DNA of 64,000 nt from G963668605 sp963668605 (GTDB taxonomy: Bacteria > Acidobacteriota > Terriglobia > Bryobacterales > Bryobacteraceae), in contig OY764903.1 in the NCBI GenBank assembly GCA_963668605.1, positions 7,006,001 through 7,070,000 on the forward strand. The letters run 5' to 3'. How positions within the stretch are numbered: position 1 is the stretch's first letter; each line of letters opens with the position of its first letter. The notes beneath the pieces are model-generated. The model had not been told where the DNA came from and searched no databases. It saw only the letters and a list, made by a program, of their open reading frames with translations. This document shows positions 25,506 to 32,404 of this stretch, one piece after another. A program made the position numbers and the translations under genes.

Positions 25506-26816
25506 ATGGCCAAGCTGGGATGCTGCTATTTGTCTCTGGCCCTGCTGGGTGCGGCTGTGCTGGCGGCAAGCGACGACGATGTTGTTTTTCGCAGCGATGT
25601 CTCCCTGGTGCGTGTGGACGCGCAGGTGCTGGACCGGGACAGCCGCGCTGTGACGGGTTTGCGGGCTGAGGATTTCATCCTCAAGGACGAAGGCCGGCCG
25701 CAACAGATTCGCAACTTCGCGCGCGAGAACATGCCTGTGGACGTGCTCCTGCTGCTTGACGTGAGCGGCAGCATGCGCCCGCACGTCGAAACGATCGCTT
25801 CGGCGGCGCACCAGGCTTTGAGCGTGCTTGGCGCAAACGACCGCGTGGCGATCATGGTTTTCGACCGCTCGACGCGCCTCCGTCTCCCCTTTGCCGCTAA
25901 TCGCGGGGACGTGGAGCGGGAGTTCGAAAGACTGCTTCGCCAGGAGAGTTTCAACGGCGGTACCGACATTACGCGCGGTATGCTCGATGCGGCTCAGTAT
26001 GTGATGCGCTCGGCGCGGCGCGGTACGCGGCGGGCGATCGTGATTCTGACCGACGACGCGACAGAGGCCGACCGTGAACGCAACGAGGCGAAGGTGGAAC
26101 GCGCACTGGCGGAGGCCGACGCGGTGATGTTTGCGCTGATCGCTCCGGACGCGATGCAAGGCCAGCGCTTCCCGGGAGGCACGTATCCGGGTGGCTCGGG
26201 GCGCGGCGGAACCTCGCCCAACGGAACTTGGGGGAGGGGTCCAAGTATCGGCGGATCGCTCGGCGGCATCATCCTCGGCGGGGGCGGCTATCCTCGCGGC
26301 GGCGGATATCCGGGTGGAGGCCGCACCACGCGGGGTGGGCCACGTGGTGGAGGCCCCGTCATGACCGGCGCTCCGACGCATTCGGCGGGTACCGCGGAGA
26401 TCGCGCGGCAATCCGGTGGCGACAGTGTTTCTGTTTATGACGCCTCCGCGTTTGAGGACACTCTCGCCCGTATCCGCCAGCGCTACGCTTTGCACTTCCG
26501 CGTACCGGCCGGAGCGAAGCCGGCGCAGGAGCGCAATATCGTTGTGGAACTTACAGACGCAGCCAGACGCCGTTACCCGAATGCGGACGTGCGCTACCGC
26601 AAGGTCTACGTGACGCCCAAGGATCTGGCGGAAACCGCCGTCGCCGCCGTGGAGACACCGGCTGCCGTTCCGGAAACGGTCGCCGCGAAGTCAACACCGG
26701 AACCGCAAGCAGCGTCCGCACCGCCGCCCCGGCGCAGAGTTGCGGTGGACGAATCCGATCGTCCCCTTGGACCCGGCCGGGCGGTCGGTTCCGCGACCCA
26801 GGAACCTACGCCTTAA
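25506..26816 (+). CDS. VWFA-related acidobacterial protein with glycine-rich insertion
   Basis: A 436-residue exported protein. Leader MAKLGCCYLSLALLGAAVLAAS, then the VWFA-related segment (DVSLVRVDAQVLDRDSRAVTGL), and a von Willebrand A domain with MIDAS motif DVSGS (residues 85-89), T in GGTDIT, D in ILTDDATE. Between the fifth and last parts of the domain lies a glycine-rich stretch of about 65 residues (PGGTYPGGSGRGG to GGPRGGGPVM). The C-terminal tail is proline/alanine-rich. GAAGG lies 6 nt before ATG 25506. The stop overlaps the convergent MFS gene by 11 nt. Confidence 0.85.
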   Translation: MAKLGCCYLSLALLGAAVLAASDDDVVFRSDVSLVRVDAQVLDRDSRAVTGLRAEDFILKDEGRPQQIRNFARENMPVDVLLLLDVSGSMRPHVETIASAAHQALSVLGANDRVAIMVFDRSTRLRLPFAANRGDVEREFERLLRQESFNGGTDITRGMLDAAQYVMRSARRGTRRAIVILTDDATEADRERNEAKVERALAEADAVMFALIAPDAMQGQRFPGGTYPGGSGRGGTSPNGTWGRGPSIGGSLGGIILGGGGYPRGGGYPGGGRTTRGGPRGGGPVMTGAPTHSAGTAEIARQSGGDSVSVYDASAFEDTLARIRQRYALHFRVPAGAKPAQERNIVVELTDAARRRYPNADVRYRKVYVTPKDLAETAVAAVETPAAVPETVAAKSTPEPQAASAPPPRRRVAVDESDRPLGPGRAVGSATQEPTP

Positions 26817-28026
26817 CGTTCTCCGGTGAGCTCCAATTTTGAGTTTCGAGCCGGCCGACGATTAAGCCGTAGGAGATCGCTCCCAGCACCGCCATCACGG
26901 CAGCGGCCAAAAATGCGAGATAGAACGATTTCGTCTGCGCGACGATGACGCCGGTCAGGTAGGGTGCGACTACGCCGCCGAGATTGCCGATTGCGTTCTG
27001 CAGACCTGTCCACTTGCCCGCCGCCAGCGGACCAGCCAGAGTCTGCGTGACAGCCCAGTTGTTCGACGAAGCCAGGCCGAACGACAGGCACACGGTGATG
27101 ATCAACGCCATCGAGACCCAGGTCTCTTTGACGATGGCGGCCGGCACCAGCAGCGTGCACATCAATAGGCCCGCAACGACGAACGTTTTGCGCACCCGCG
27201 TCGGCGAACCGCCGCGCAAGATCCAGCGGTCCGACGCCCAGCCGCCGATCAGTGATGAAACGCCGAGCCCCCAGAACGGTACGGAACCGATCACAGCCAT
27301 CATGCGCAGCGAGAAATGCCGCTCGTGAACAAGATAGTAAGGCAGCCAACTCAGCAGGAAATACCAGGCGTAGTTCAGACAGAAGAGTCCCAGAAACGTG
27401 CCCCAGGCCGAGCGCAGCCGCATGATTTGGAGCATTCCCGGCCCGCCTTCAATGGGGCGTGGGAGGGCTACCTCCAAGGGCTTCGGTTTGGAGAAAATCC
27501 AGAACGGCAGCCACAGCAGGCCGCCGAATCCCAGAATCAGAAACAGCGAGCGCCAGCCCATCTGCGCCACGATCAAACCGCCCAGTAATGTGCCCAGCGC
27601 CGGCCCGATCTTTGAAGCGGCATCGACGAGAGCATTGGCGATGCCGCGCTCGTGTTCAGCATAGTCGCTGGCAATGATCTTGGAACACGAAGGATAGGCC
27701 GCTGCCTCGCCGGCGCCGAGCAGCAGTCGCAGCATCAATAGCAGCCCGAAGCTGCTCACCACGCCGATCAGGGCCGTCGCCGCAGTCCACACGAGAAAGC
27801 TGACGCCGTAGACCCAATGGACGTTGTAGCGGTCGATCAGCCAGCCCGAGAGGAGTTGAAACGACGCATAGGTCCAGAAGAAGGCGGAGAAGAGCAGGCC
27901 CACCTGGGTGGTGGAAAGCGACAACTCGCGTGTCAGGTCCGGCGCGGCCACGGAGAGATTTCCGCGGTCGATATAGTTAATGCCGACAGAAATCACAAGT
28001 AGCGCGAGCAGTCTATTTTTCTTCAT
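26806..28026 (-). CDS. MFS transporter, organic-anion (ACS) type
   Basis: A 406-residue, 12-helix major facilitator carrier. The N-terminal helix NRLLALLVISVGINYIDRGNLSVAAPDL and the following D-RYNVHWVYG loop resemble the anion:cation symporter group that takes up hexuronates, glucarate or gluconate; a sugar-acid substrate is also suggested by divergence from gnd and a KDG-type kinase. ATG 28026 (MKKNRLL) is chosen; the frame is open further up through a non-membrane stretch. Convergent overlap with the VWA gene. Confidence 0.82.
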   Translation of the reverse strand: MKKNRLLALLVISVGINYIDRGNLSVAAPDLTRELSLSTTQVGLLFSAFFWTYASFQLLSGWLIDRYNVHWVYGVSFLVWTAATALIGVVSSFGLLLMLRLLLGAGEAAAYPSCSKIIASDYAEHERGIANALVDAASKIGPALGTLLGGLIVAQMGWRSLFLILGFGGLLWLPFWIFSKPKPLEVALPRPIEGGPGMLQIMRLRSAWGTFLGLFCLNYAWYFLLSWLPYYLVHERHFSLRMMAVIGSVPFWGLGVSSLIGGWASDRWILRGGSPTRVRKTFVVAGLLMCTLLVPAAIVKETWVSMALIITVCLSFGLASSNNWAVTQTLAGPLAAGKWTGLQNAIGNLGGVVAPYLTGVIVAQTKSFYLAFLAAAVMAVLGAISYGLIVGRLETQNWSSPENVKA

Positions 28027-28067
28027 GTGGCGATCCGGATGCAGGCAGTGTATCACCAACCCCGCAC

Positions 28068-28081
28068 GCACATACATGTGC
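28068..28081. promoter_or_regulatory. Palindrome between MFS transporter and gnd
   Basis: GCACAT-AC-ATGTGC, a perfect 14-bp palindrome with a 2-nt centre, lies in the 138-nt divergent region 42 nt from the transporter start and about 17 nt upstream of the gnd -35 box. A shared operator for both directions is plausible; no regulator gene is adjacent. Confidence 0.45.
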
Positions 28082-28097
28082 ACTTTTCCCGATATTT

Positions 28098-28125
28098 TTG
28101 GGCGAATCTCGGAATGGCGTACAAT
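28098..28125 (+). promoter_or_regulatory. Predicted sigma70-type promoter of gnd
   Basis: A -35 box TTGGGC (28098-28103) and a -10 box TACAAT (28120-28125) are separated by 16 nt. The gnd start codon is 40 nt downstream and preceded by GAAGGAG. Boxes are imperfect, so this is a reading by eye. Confidence 0.5.
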
Positions 28126-28164
28126 GAAAGTTTCAATCTTGCAGTGAGCTGAAGGAGCAATCTT

Positions 28165-29622
28165 ATGGAACCGAAAGGCGACATCGCTTTGATCGGTCTG
28201 GCCGTCATGGGCCAGAACCTGATCCTGAACATGAATGACCACGGCTACACGGTTGTGGCTTACAACCGCACCGTCTCAAAAGTGGATGAGTTTCTGGCTG
28301 GCGCCGCGAAGGGTCGCGACACCATCCTGGGCGCAAAGTCCATCAAAGAGATGATGGGCCTGCTGAAGCGGCCGCGCAAGATCATGCTGATGGTCAAAGC
28401 GGGTCAGGCCGTGGACGACTTCATCGAGACGCTGCTGCCCTTCCTCGAACCCGGCGATCTGATTATTGACGGCGGCAACTCGCACTTCCCCGACACGATC
28501 CGCCGCACGAAGTACCTCGAAGAGAAGGGGATGCTCTACATCGGCACCGGTGTCAGCGGCGGCGAAGAGGGCGCGCGTTTCGGTCCAGCGATCATGCCCG
28601 GCGGCAGCCCCGCGGCGTGGCCTCTGGTGAAGGATATCTTCCAGGCGATCTGTGCGAAGACTCCGGCCGGCGAACCGTGCTGCGATTGGATCGGCGAAGG
28701 CGGCGCGGGTCACTTCGTCAAGATGGTCCACAACGGGATCGAGTACGGCGATATGCAGTTGATCTGCGAAGCCTACCAGTTGATGAAGGAAGGCGCCGGA
28801 CTGAGCAACGAAGAGATGCACGCGGCATTTACCGAGTGGAACAAGACCGAACTGGATAGCTATCTCATCGAGATCACACGTGACATTCTGGGCTTCAAGA
28901 ACGAAGAGGGCCAATACGTCGTCGATCTGATTCTCGACACGGCGGGACAGAAGGGCACCGGCAAGTGGACCGCGGTGACCTCGCTCGATCACGGCATGCC
29001 GCTGACGTTGATTGCGGAGGCTGTGTATGCACGCTGCCTCAGCGCGCTGAAGGATTCGCGCGTGATCGCCTCCAAGGTTTTGAGCGGGCCCAAGGTCAAG
29101 TTCACCGGCGACAAGCAGGCGTTCGTCGACGACATCCGCAAGGCGCTGCTAGCCTCCAAACTGGTGAGCTACGCACAAGGCTTCATGCTGATGCAGGATG
29201 CGTCAAAGCAATACAACTGGAACCTGAACTACGGCGGCGTGGCCCTGGTCTGGCGCGGCGGCTGTATCATTCGCTCGGCATTCCTTGGCGACATCAAGAA
29301 TGCATTCGTCAAGGCGCCGGATCTGGCCAACCTGTTGCTCGACGACTACTTCCGCGGCGTGGTCGAAAACTGTCAGGAAGCGTGGCGGCGCGTGATCGTC
29401 AAGGCCATCGAACTGGGCGTTCCGGTTCCGGCGTTCATGACGGCGCTGGCCTTCTTCGATGGGTACCGCAGCGCACGGCTGCCGGCCAACCTGCTGCAGG
29501 CGCAGCGCGACTACTTCGGTGCGCACACGTATGAACGCGTCGACAAACCGCGCGGCGAGTTCTTCCACACCAACTGGACTGGCAAGGGCGGCAACGTCTC
29601 GGCCAGCACCTACGTTGTCTAA
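28165..29622 (+). CDS. gnd: 6-phosphogluconate dehydrogenase, decarboxylating
   Basis: NADP-dependent oxidative decarboxylation of 6-phosphogluconate to ribulose 5-phosphate in the pentose phosphate pathway. The 485-residue length is that of the long homodimeric form. Seen: ALIGLAVMGQNL (nucleotide binding), IDGGNSHFPDT, GTGVSGGEEGARFGPAIMPGG, GAGHFVKMVHNGIEYGDMQL with catalytic Lys and Glu, and ending HTNWTGKGGNVSASTYVV. A GAAGGAG sits 7 nt before the ATG. Followed 19 nt later by a PfkB-type kinase on the same strand. Confidence 0.96.
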   Translation: MEPKGDIALIGLAVMGQNLILNMNDHGYTVVAYNRTVSKVDEFLAGAAKGRDTILGAKSIKEMMGLLKRPRKIMLMVKAGQAVDDFIETLLPFLEPGDLIIDGGNSHFPDTIRRTKYLEEKGMLYIGTGVSGGEEGARFGPAIMPGGSPAAWPLVKDIFQAICAKTPAGEPCCDWIGEGGAGHFVKMVHNGIEYGDMQLICEAYQLMKEGAGLSNEEMHAAFTEWNKTELDSYLIEITRDILGFKNEEGQYVVDLILDTAGQKGTGKWTAVTSLDHGMPLTLIAEAVYARCLSALKDSRVIASKVLSGPKVKFTGDKQAFVDDIRKALLASKLVSYAQGFMLMQDASKQYNWNLNYGGVALVWRGGCIIRSAFLGDIKNAFVKAPDLANLLLDDYFRGVVENCQEAWRRVIVKAIELGVPVPAFMTALAFFDGYRSARLPANLLQAQRDYFGAHTYERVDKPRGEFFHTNWTGKGGNVSASTYVV

Positions 29623-29641
29623 ATAAGAATTGGAGCATGCG

Positions 29642-30724
29642 ATGAAATACGGTCTTGATATTCGTCCCGAAGGCGCGTTGGACTTTGTGTCGGTAGGCGC
29701 GCTGGTCCACCGTCTGGATCCGGGGATCATTCCTTTCCGCAAGGCGACCGAGTGCCAGATTCATGTGAGCGGCGGCGAGTTTAATTGCGCCGCTAACCTG
29801 GCCGATTGCTTTCGCTTGAATACCGGCGTGGCCACGGCCATGGTGGATTATCCGATCGGCGACCTGATTGCCGAGCGCGTGCGCGCGATGGGCGTGAAGC
29901 CTTTCTATAAGCACTTCAAACACAACGGCGTGAACGGCCCGAACATGGCGACCGTCTATAGCGATCGCGGCCAGGGCTCGCGCGCTCCGGTGGTTTTCTA
30001 CAACCGCTCGAATGAAGCGGCCGCGCAACTGAAGGCCGGCGATTTCGATTGGGCCAAGATCTTCGCGGGCGGCGTGCGCTGGTTCCACAGCGGCGGCATC
30101 TTCGCGGCGCTGTCGGAAACCACAGGTGAAGTGATTATCGAGGGCATGAAGGCGGCCAAGGCTGCTGGTGCGATTACGTCGTTCGACTTGAACTACCGCG
30201 CCAAACTCTGGAACATCTGGGGCGGCCACAAGAAGGCCGTCGAGGTGATTGCCCGCATCGTCGAGAACGTCGATGTTCTCGTCGGCAATGAAGAGGACCT
30301 GCAGATGGGTCTCGACGTTCCCGGTCCCGATGTGCATGCCAAGTCGAAGCTCGACCCGAGCGTCTTTTTCGGGATGATCGACAGCGTGGTGAAGAAGTAT
30401 CCGAAGGTCAAGGTTGTCGCGACCACTCTGCGCGAAGTTCATTCGACCAATCACCATAGCTGGAGCGCAGTGGCCTGGATCGACGGCAAGACCTTCTGCG
30501 CACCCACGACGGAACTCACCATTATCGACCGCGTGGGCGGCGGCGATGGCTTCGCTTCCGGCTTCATCTACGGCCTGCTCTCGGGGGAAGAGCCCCAGGA
30601 GGCTGTCAATCTCGGTTGGGCGCATGGAGCGCTTCTCACCACGTTCCCCGGCGACACCACCATGGCGACGGTCGAGCAGGTGCGCGCGTTCGCCAAAGGC
30701 GGATCGGCCCGCATCCAACGATAA
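29642..30724 (+). CDS. PfkB-family sugar kinase (2-keto-3-deoxygluconate kinase-like)
   Basis: A 360-residue ribokinase/PfkB-fold kinase. The N-terminal HVSGGEFNCAANLADCFR resembles the sugar-binding GG motif, and the ATP/anion-hole signature is DRVGGGDGFASGFIYG with the catalytic aspartate. Residues DLNYRAKLW match the KDG kinase group. Its position directly after gnd and beside a sugar-acid carrier favours phosphorylation of KDG or a related aldonate product, but other 2-keto-sugars cannot be excluded. ATG 29642 is used. Confidence 0.8.
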   Translation: MKYGLDIRPEGALDFVSVGALVHRLDPGIIPFRKATECQIHVSGGEFNCAANLADCFRLNTGVATAMVDYPIGDLIAERVRAMGVKPFYKHFKHNGVNGPNMATVYSDRGQGSRAPVVFYNRSNEAAAQLKAGDFDWAKIFAGGVRWFHSGGIFAALSETTGEVIIEGMKAAKAAGAITSFDLNYRAKLWNIWGGHKKAVEVIARIVENVDVLVGNEEDLQMGLDVPGPDVHAKSKLDPSVFFGMIDSVVKKYPKVKVVATTLREVHSTNHHSWSAVAWIDGKTFCAPTTELTIIDRVGGGDGFASGFIYGLLSGEEPQEAVNLGWAHGALLTTFPGDTTMATVEQVRAFAKGGSARIQR

Positions 30725-30742
30725 GCAAGGTAAGAACAATCC

Positions 30743-30778
30743 CGGGGACAGGTTGCGGTGTTTCGCGGCCTGTCCCCG
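30743..30778. terminator. GGGGACAGG hairpin after the sugar kinase
   Basis: CGGGGACAGG (30743-30752) pairs with CCTGTCCCCG (30769-30778), a perfect 10-bp stem with a 16-nt loop. It starts 18 nt after the kinase stop. No T-tract follows, so it may be a rho-dependent or attenuating structure, or a dispersed extragenic palindrome, rather than a classical terminator. Confidence 0.5.
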
Positions 30779-30800
30779 CAATAGTATAAGGACCTCATTT

Positions 30801-31337
30801 ATGGACGTTTCAACGAAAGCCGGGAAAATTCGCCTGCTGCTGATGGACGTGGACGGCGTACTCACCGACGGCCGGCTCTACAACGTGCCCGGCCCGGACG
30901 GCCAGATGGCCGAGACCAAGGGCTTCGACTCCCAGGACGGCATCGCGCTGATGTGGCTGCACAAGCATGGCATCGCCGCCGGCGTGATCAGCGGGCGTGT
31001 CTCGCCGGCCACCACAGAGCGTGCCAAGCAAGTCAAATTCAAATACGTTTATCAGGGTCACACCGAGAAGATCCCGATCTTTGAGGAGATCATGAAGGAC
31101 GCCGGCGTCGCGCGGGAAGAGGTCGCCTACATCGGCGACGACTTCACCGACGTTGTGCTGTTCCGCCGCGCCGGCTTTTCGATTGCGACGGCGAATGCGC
31201 GGCCCGAAGTGAAGAAGTGCGCGGATTACGTCACCGCGGTTCCGGGCGGGCAGGGCGCGGTGCGGGAAGTCTGCGAGCTGATCTTCAAGGCCAAGGGGAT
31301 CTGGCCGGAGATCCTCAAAAAGTATGAAATCGAATGA
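30801..31337 (+). CDS. KdsC-like HAD phosphatase
   Basis: A 178-residue HAD-family phosphatase resembling KdsC, which removes phosphate from 3-deoxy-D-manno-octulosonate 8-phosphate for lipopolysaccharide. The motifs are complete: MDVDGVLTDG (nucleophile and acid), SGR (second), K (third), and YIGDDFTD (metal binding). No capping domain, consistent with the tetrameric C0 type. AAGGA lies 8 nt before the ATG. The 3' end overlaps the following ACT-domain gene by 14 nt. KDO versus another deoxysugar phosphate cannot be decided. Confidence 0.82.
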   Translation: MDVSTKAGKIRLLLMDVDGVLTDGRLYNVPGPDGQMAETKGFDSQDGIALMWLHKHGIAAGVISGRVSPATTERAKQVKFKYVYQGHTEKIPIFEEIMKDAGVAREEVAYIGDDFTDVVLFRRAGFSIATANARPEVKKCADYVTAVPGGQGAVREVCELIFKAKGIWPEILKKYEIE

Positions 31338-31974
31338 GCGATTCGGTCTGGTGGTGGAGGCCGAGGCTGGACCCGGCATCCTGCATCAACTCTCCGGCGT
31401 GATTGCCGCACATCAGGGCGACATCACGAGCGTCGAGATACTGACGCCGCGCCGGACCTATTTTGAAATCGACCTGCCGGGATCTCCGGACGAAATTCTC
31501 GCCGGTTTGCGTGCGCTGCCGGTGGTCCATCGGGTCAGCATCGAACAGACGCTGCAGGCGGTTTACGGCAAGCGCGTGATCATCATGGGAGGCGGCGCAC
31601 AGGTGGGGCAGGTCGCCATCGGCGCCATCTCGGAAGCCGACCGGCACAATATTCGCGGAGAGCACATCTCTGTCGATACGATCGCACTGGTGGGCGAGCA
31701 ACCGCTGGCTGAAGCGGTTCGCGCCGTGGCCCGCCTGCCGCGCGCGCGAGCGCTCGTGCTGGCCGGTGCGCTGATGGGTGGTGAAATCGAGACGGCCGTC
31801 CGGGAAGTGCGTGCGCAAGGACTGCTCGTGATCAGCCTGAACATGGCAGGTTCTGTGCCCGATGCTGCCGATCTTGTTGTCACAGACCCGGTCCAGGCCG
31901 GCGTGATGGCCGTGATGGCTGTCGCCGAAACCGCGAAGTTCACCATCGAAAGATTGAAGCGCCGCGTTTTTTGA
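31324..31974 (+). CDS. ACT domain / DUF5612 protein
   Basis: A 216-residue protein with an N-terminal ACT-like ligand-binding domain (FGLVVEAEAGPGILHQLSGVIAAHQGDITSVEIL, about 5-80) and a C-terminal DUF5612-type domain (GKRVIIMGGGAQVGQVAIGAI ... VISLNMAGSVPDAADLVVTDP). The second part has a nucleotide-binding-like glycine loop. ACT domains usually bind amino acids or small metabolites; the role here is unknown. It is translationally coupled to the KdsC-like gene. Confidence 0.75.
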   Translation: MKSNERFGLVVEAEAGPGILHQLSGVIAAHQGDITSVEILTPRRTYFEIDLPGSPDEILAGLRALPVVHRVSIEQTLQAVYGKRVIIMGGGAQVGQVAIGAISEADRHNIRGEHISVDTIALVGEQPLAEAVRAVARLPRARALVLAGALMGGEIETAVREVRAQGLLVISLNMAGSVPDAADLVVTDPVQAGVMAVMAVAETAKFTIERLKRRVF

Positions 31975-31983
31975 GAGAGCGCG

Positions 31984-32370
31984 TCAATCACCAGTCCGCA
32001 TGGCCTTGTCGAGCGCGCCGGCGAAGTTGGCCAGCACCAGATCGTTCGCGCCTGTCACCAGAACGAAGAAACGGTCTTTCTGGAACGGAACGGCACGCCG
32101 CTCGACGCGCCACTTTTGCAGCACCTCGAAAGCGCCCGCACTGGTGGTCATCTCGAATACACTTACTGTAATCCGCTGCGGTCCTTCGTAAGTCGTGCGG
32201 CGCGCCTGCTTGCAGCCGAGGCCGCGAATTACCTCCGGGATGTTCGTTTCAGCTTCGGATGCCGTGAGCCTCCAGACGCCGTCTACGGTCTCCGGCAGCG
32301 GGTCTTTTGCGGGCCGCGCGCACGCGGCGGGCAGAATCGGAACAAGAAATAATAGTTTGCGTCGCGTCAT
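31984..32370 (-). CDS. Small lipoprotein
   Basis: A 128-residue predicted lipoprotein. The leader MTRRKLLFLVPILPAACA has lipobox LPAAC with cysteine 17. The rest is a compact alpha/beta domain (GVWRLTASEAETNIPEVIRGLGCKQARRTTYEGP ... ITVSVFEMTTSAGAFEVLQKW) that resembles short domains found in acidobacterial envelope proteins. Function unknown. Divergent from the SIS-fold isomerase gene across only 29 nt. Confidence 0.7.
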   Translation of the reverse strand: MTRRKLLFLVPILPAACARPAKDPLPETVDGVWRLTASEAETNIPEVIRGLGCKQARRTTYEGPQRITVSVFEMTTSAGAFEVLQKWRVERRAVPFQKDRFFVLVTGANDLVLANFAGALDKAMRTGD

Positions 32371-32376
32371 ATCGCT

Positions 32377-32404
32377 TGCACCTATGATAAATCTGGTAGG
32401 TGCA
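32377..32404. promoter_or_regulatory. Inverted repeat over the isomerase start region
   Basis: TGCACCTA (32377-32384) and TAGGTGCA (32397-32404) form an 8-bp perfect inverted repeat with a 12-nt spacer, filling the 29-nt gap between two divergent genes and overlapping the GTG start of the isomerase. It could be an operator for both genes, or an RNA hairpin covering the start codon. Confidence 0.5.

Noticed and set aside
25218..26495. 425-residue minus-strand frame over the VWA gene
   Set aside because: Antisense shadow; the plus-strand frame has leader, MIDAS and ribosome binding site.
29435..30865. 476-residue minus-strand frame over the sugar kinase
   Set aside because: Antisense shadow of a PfkB protein with intact signature.
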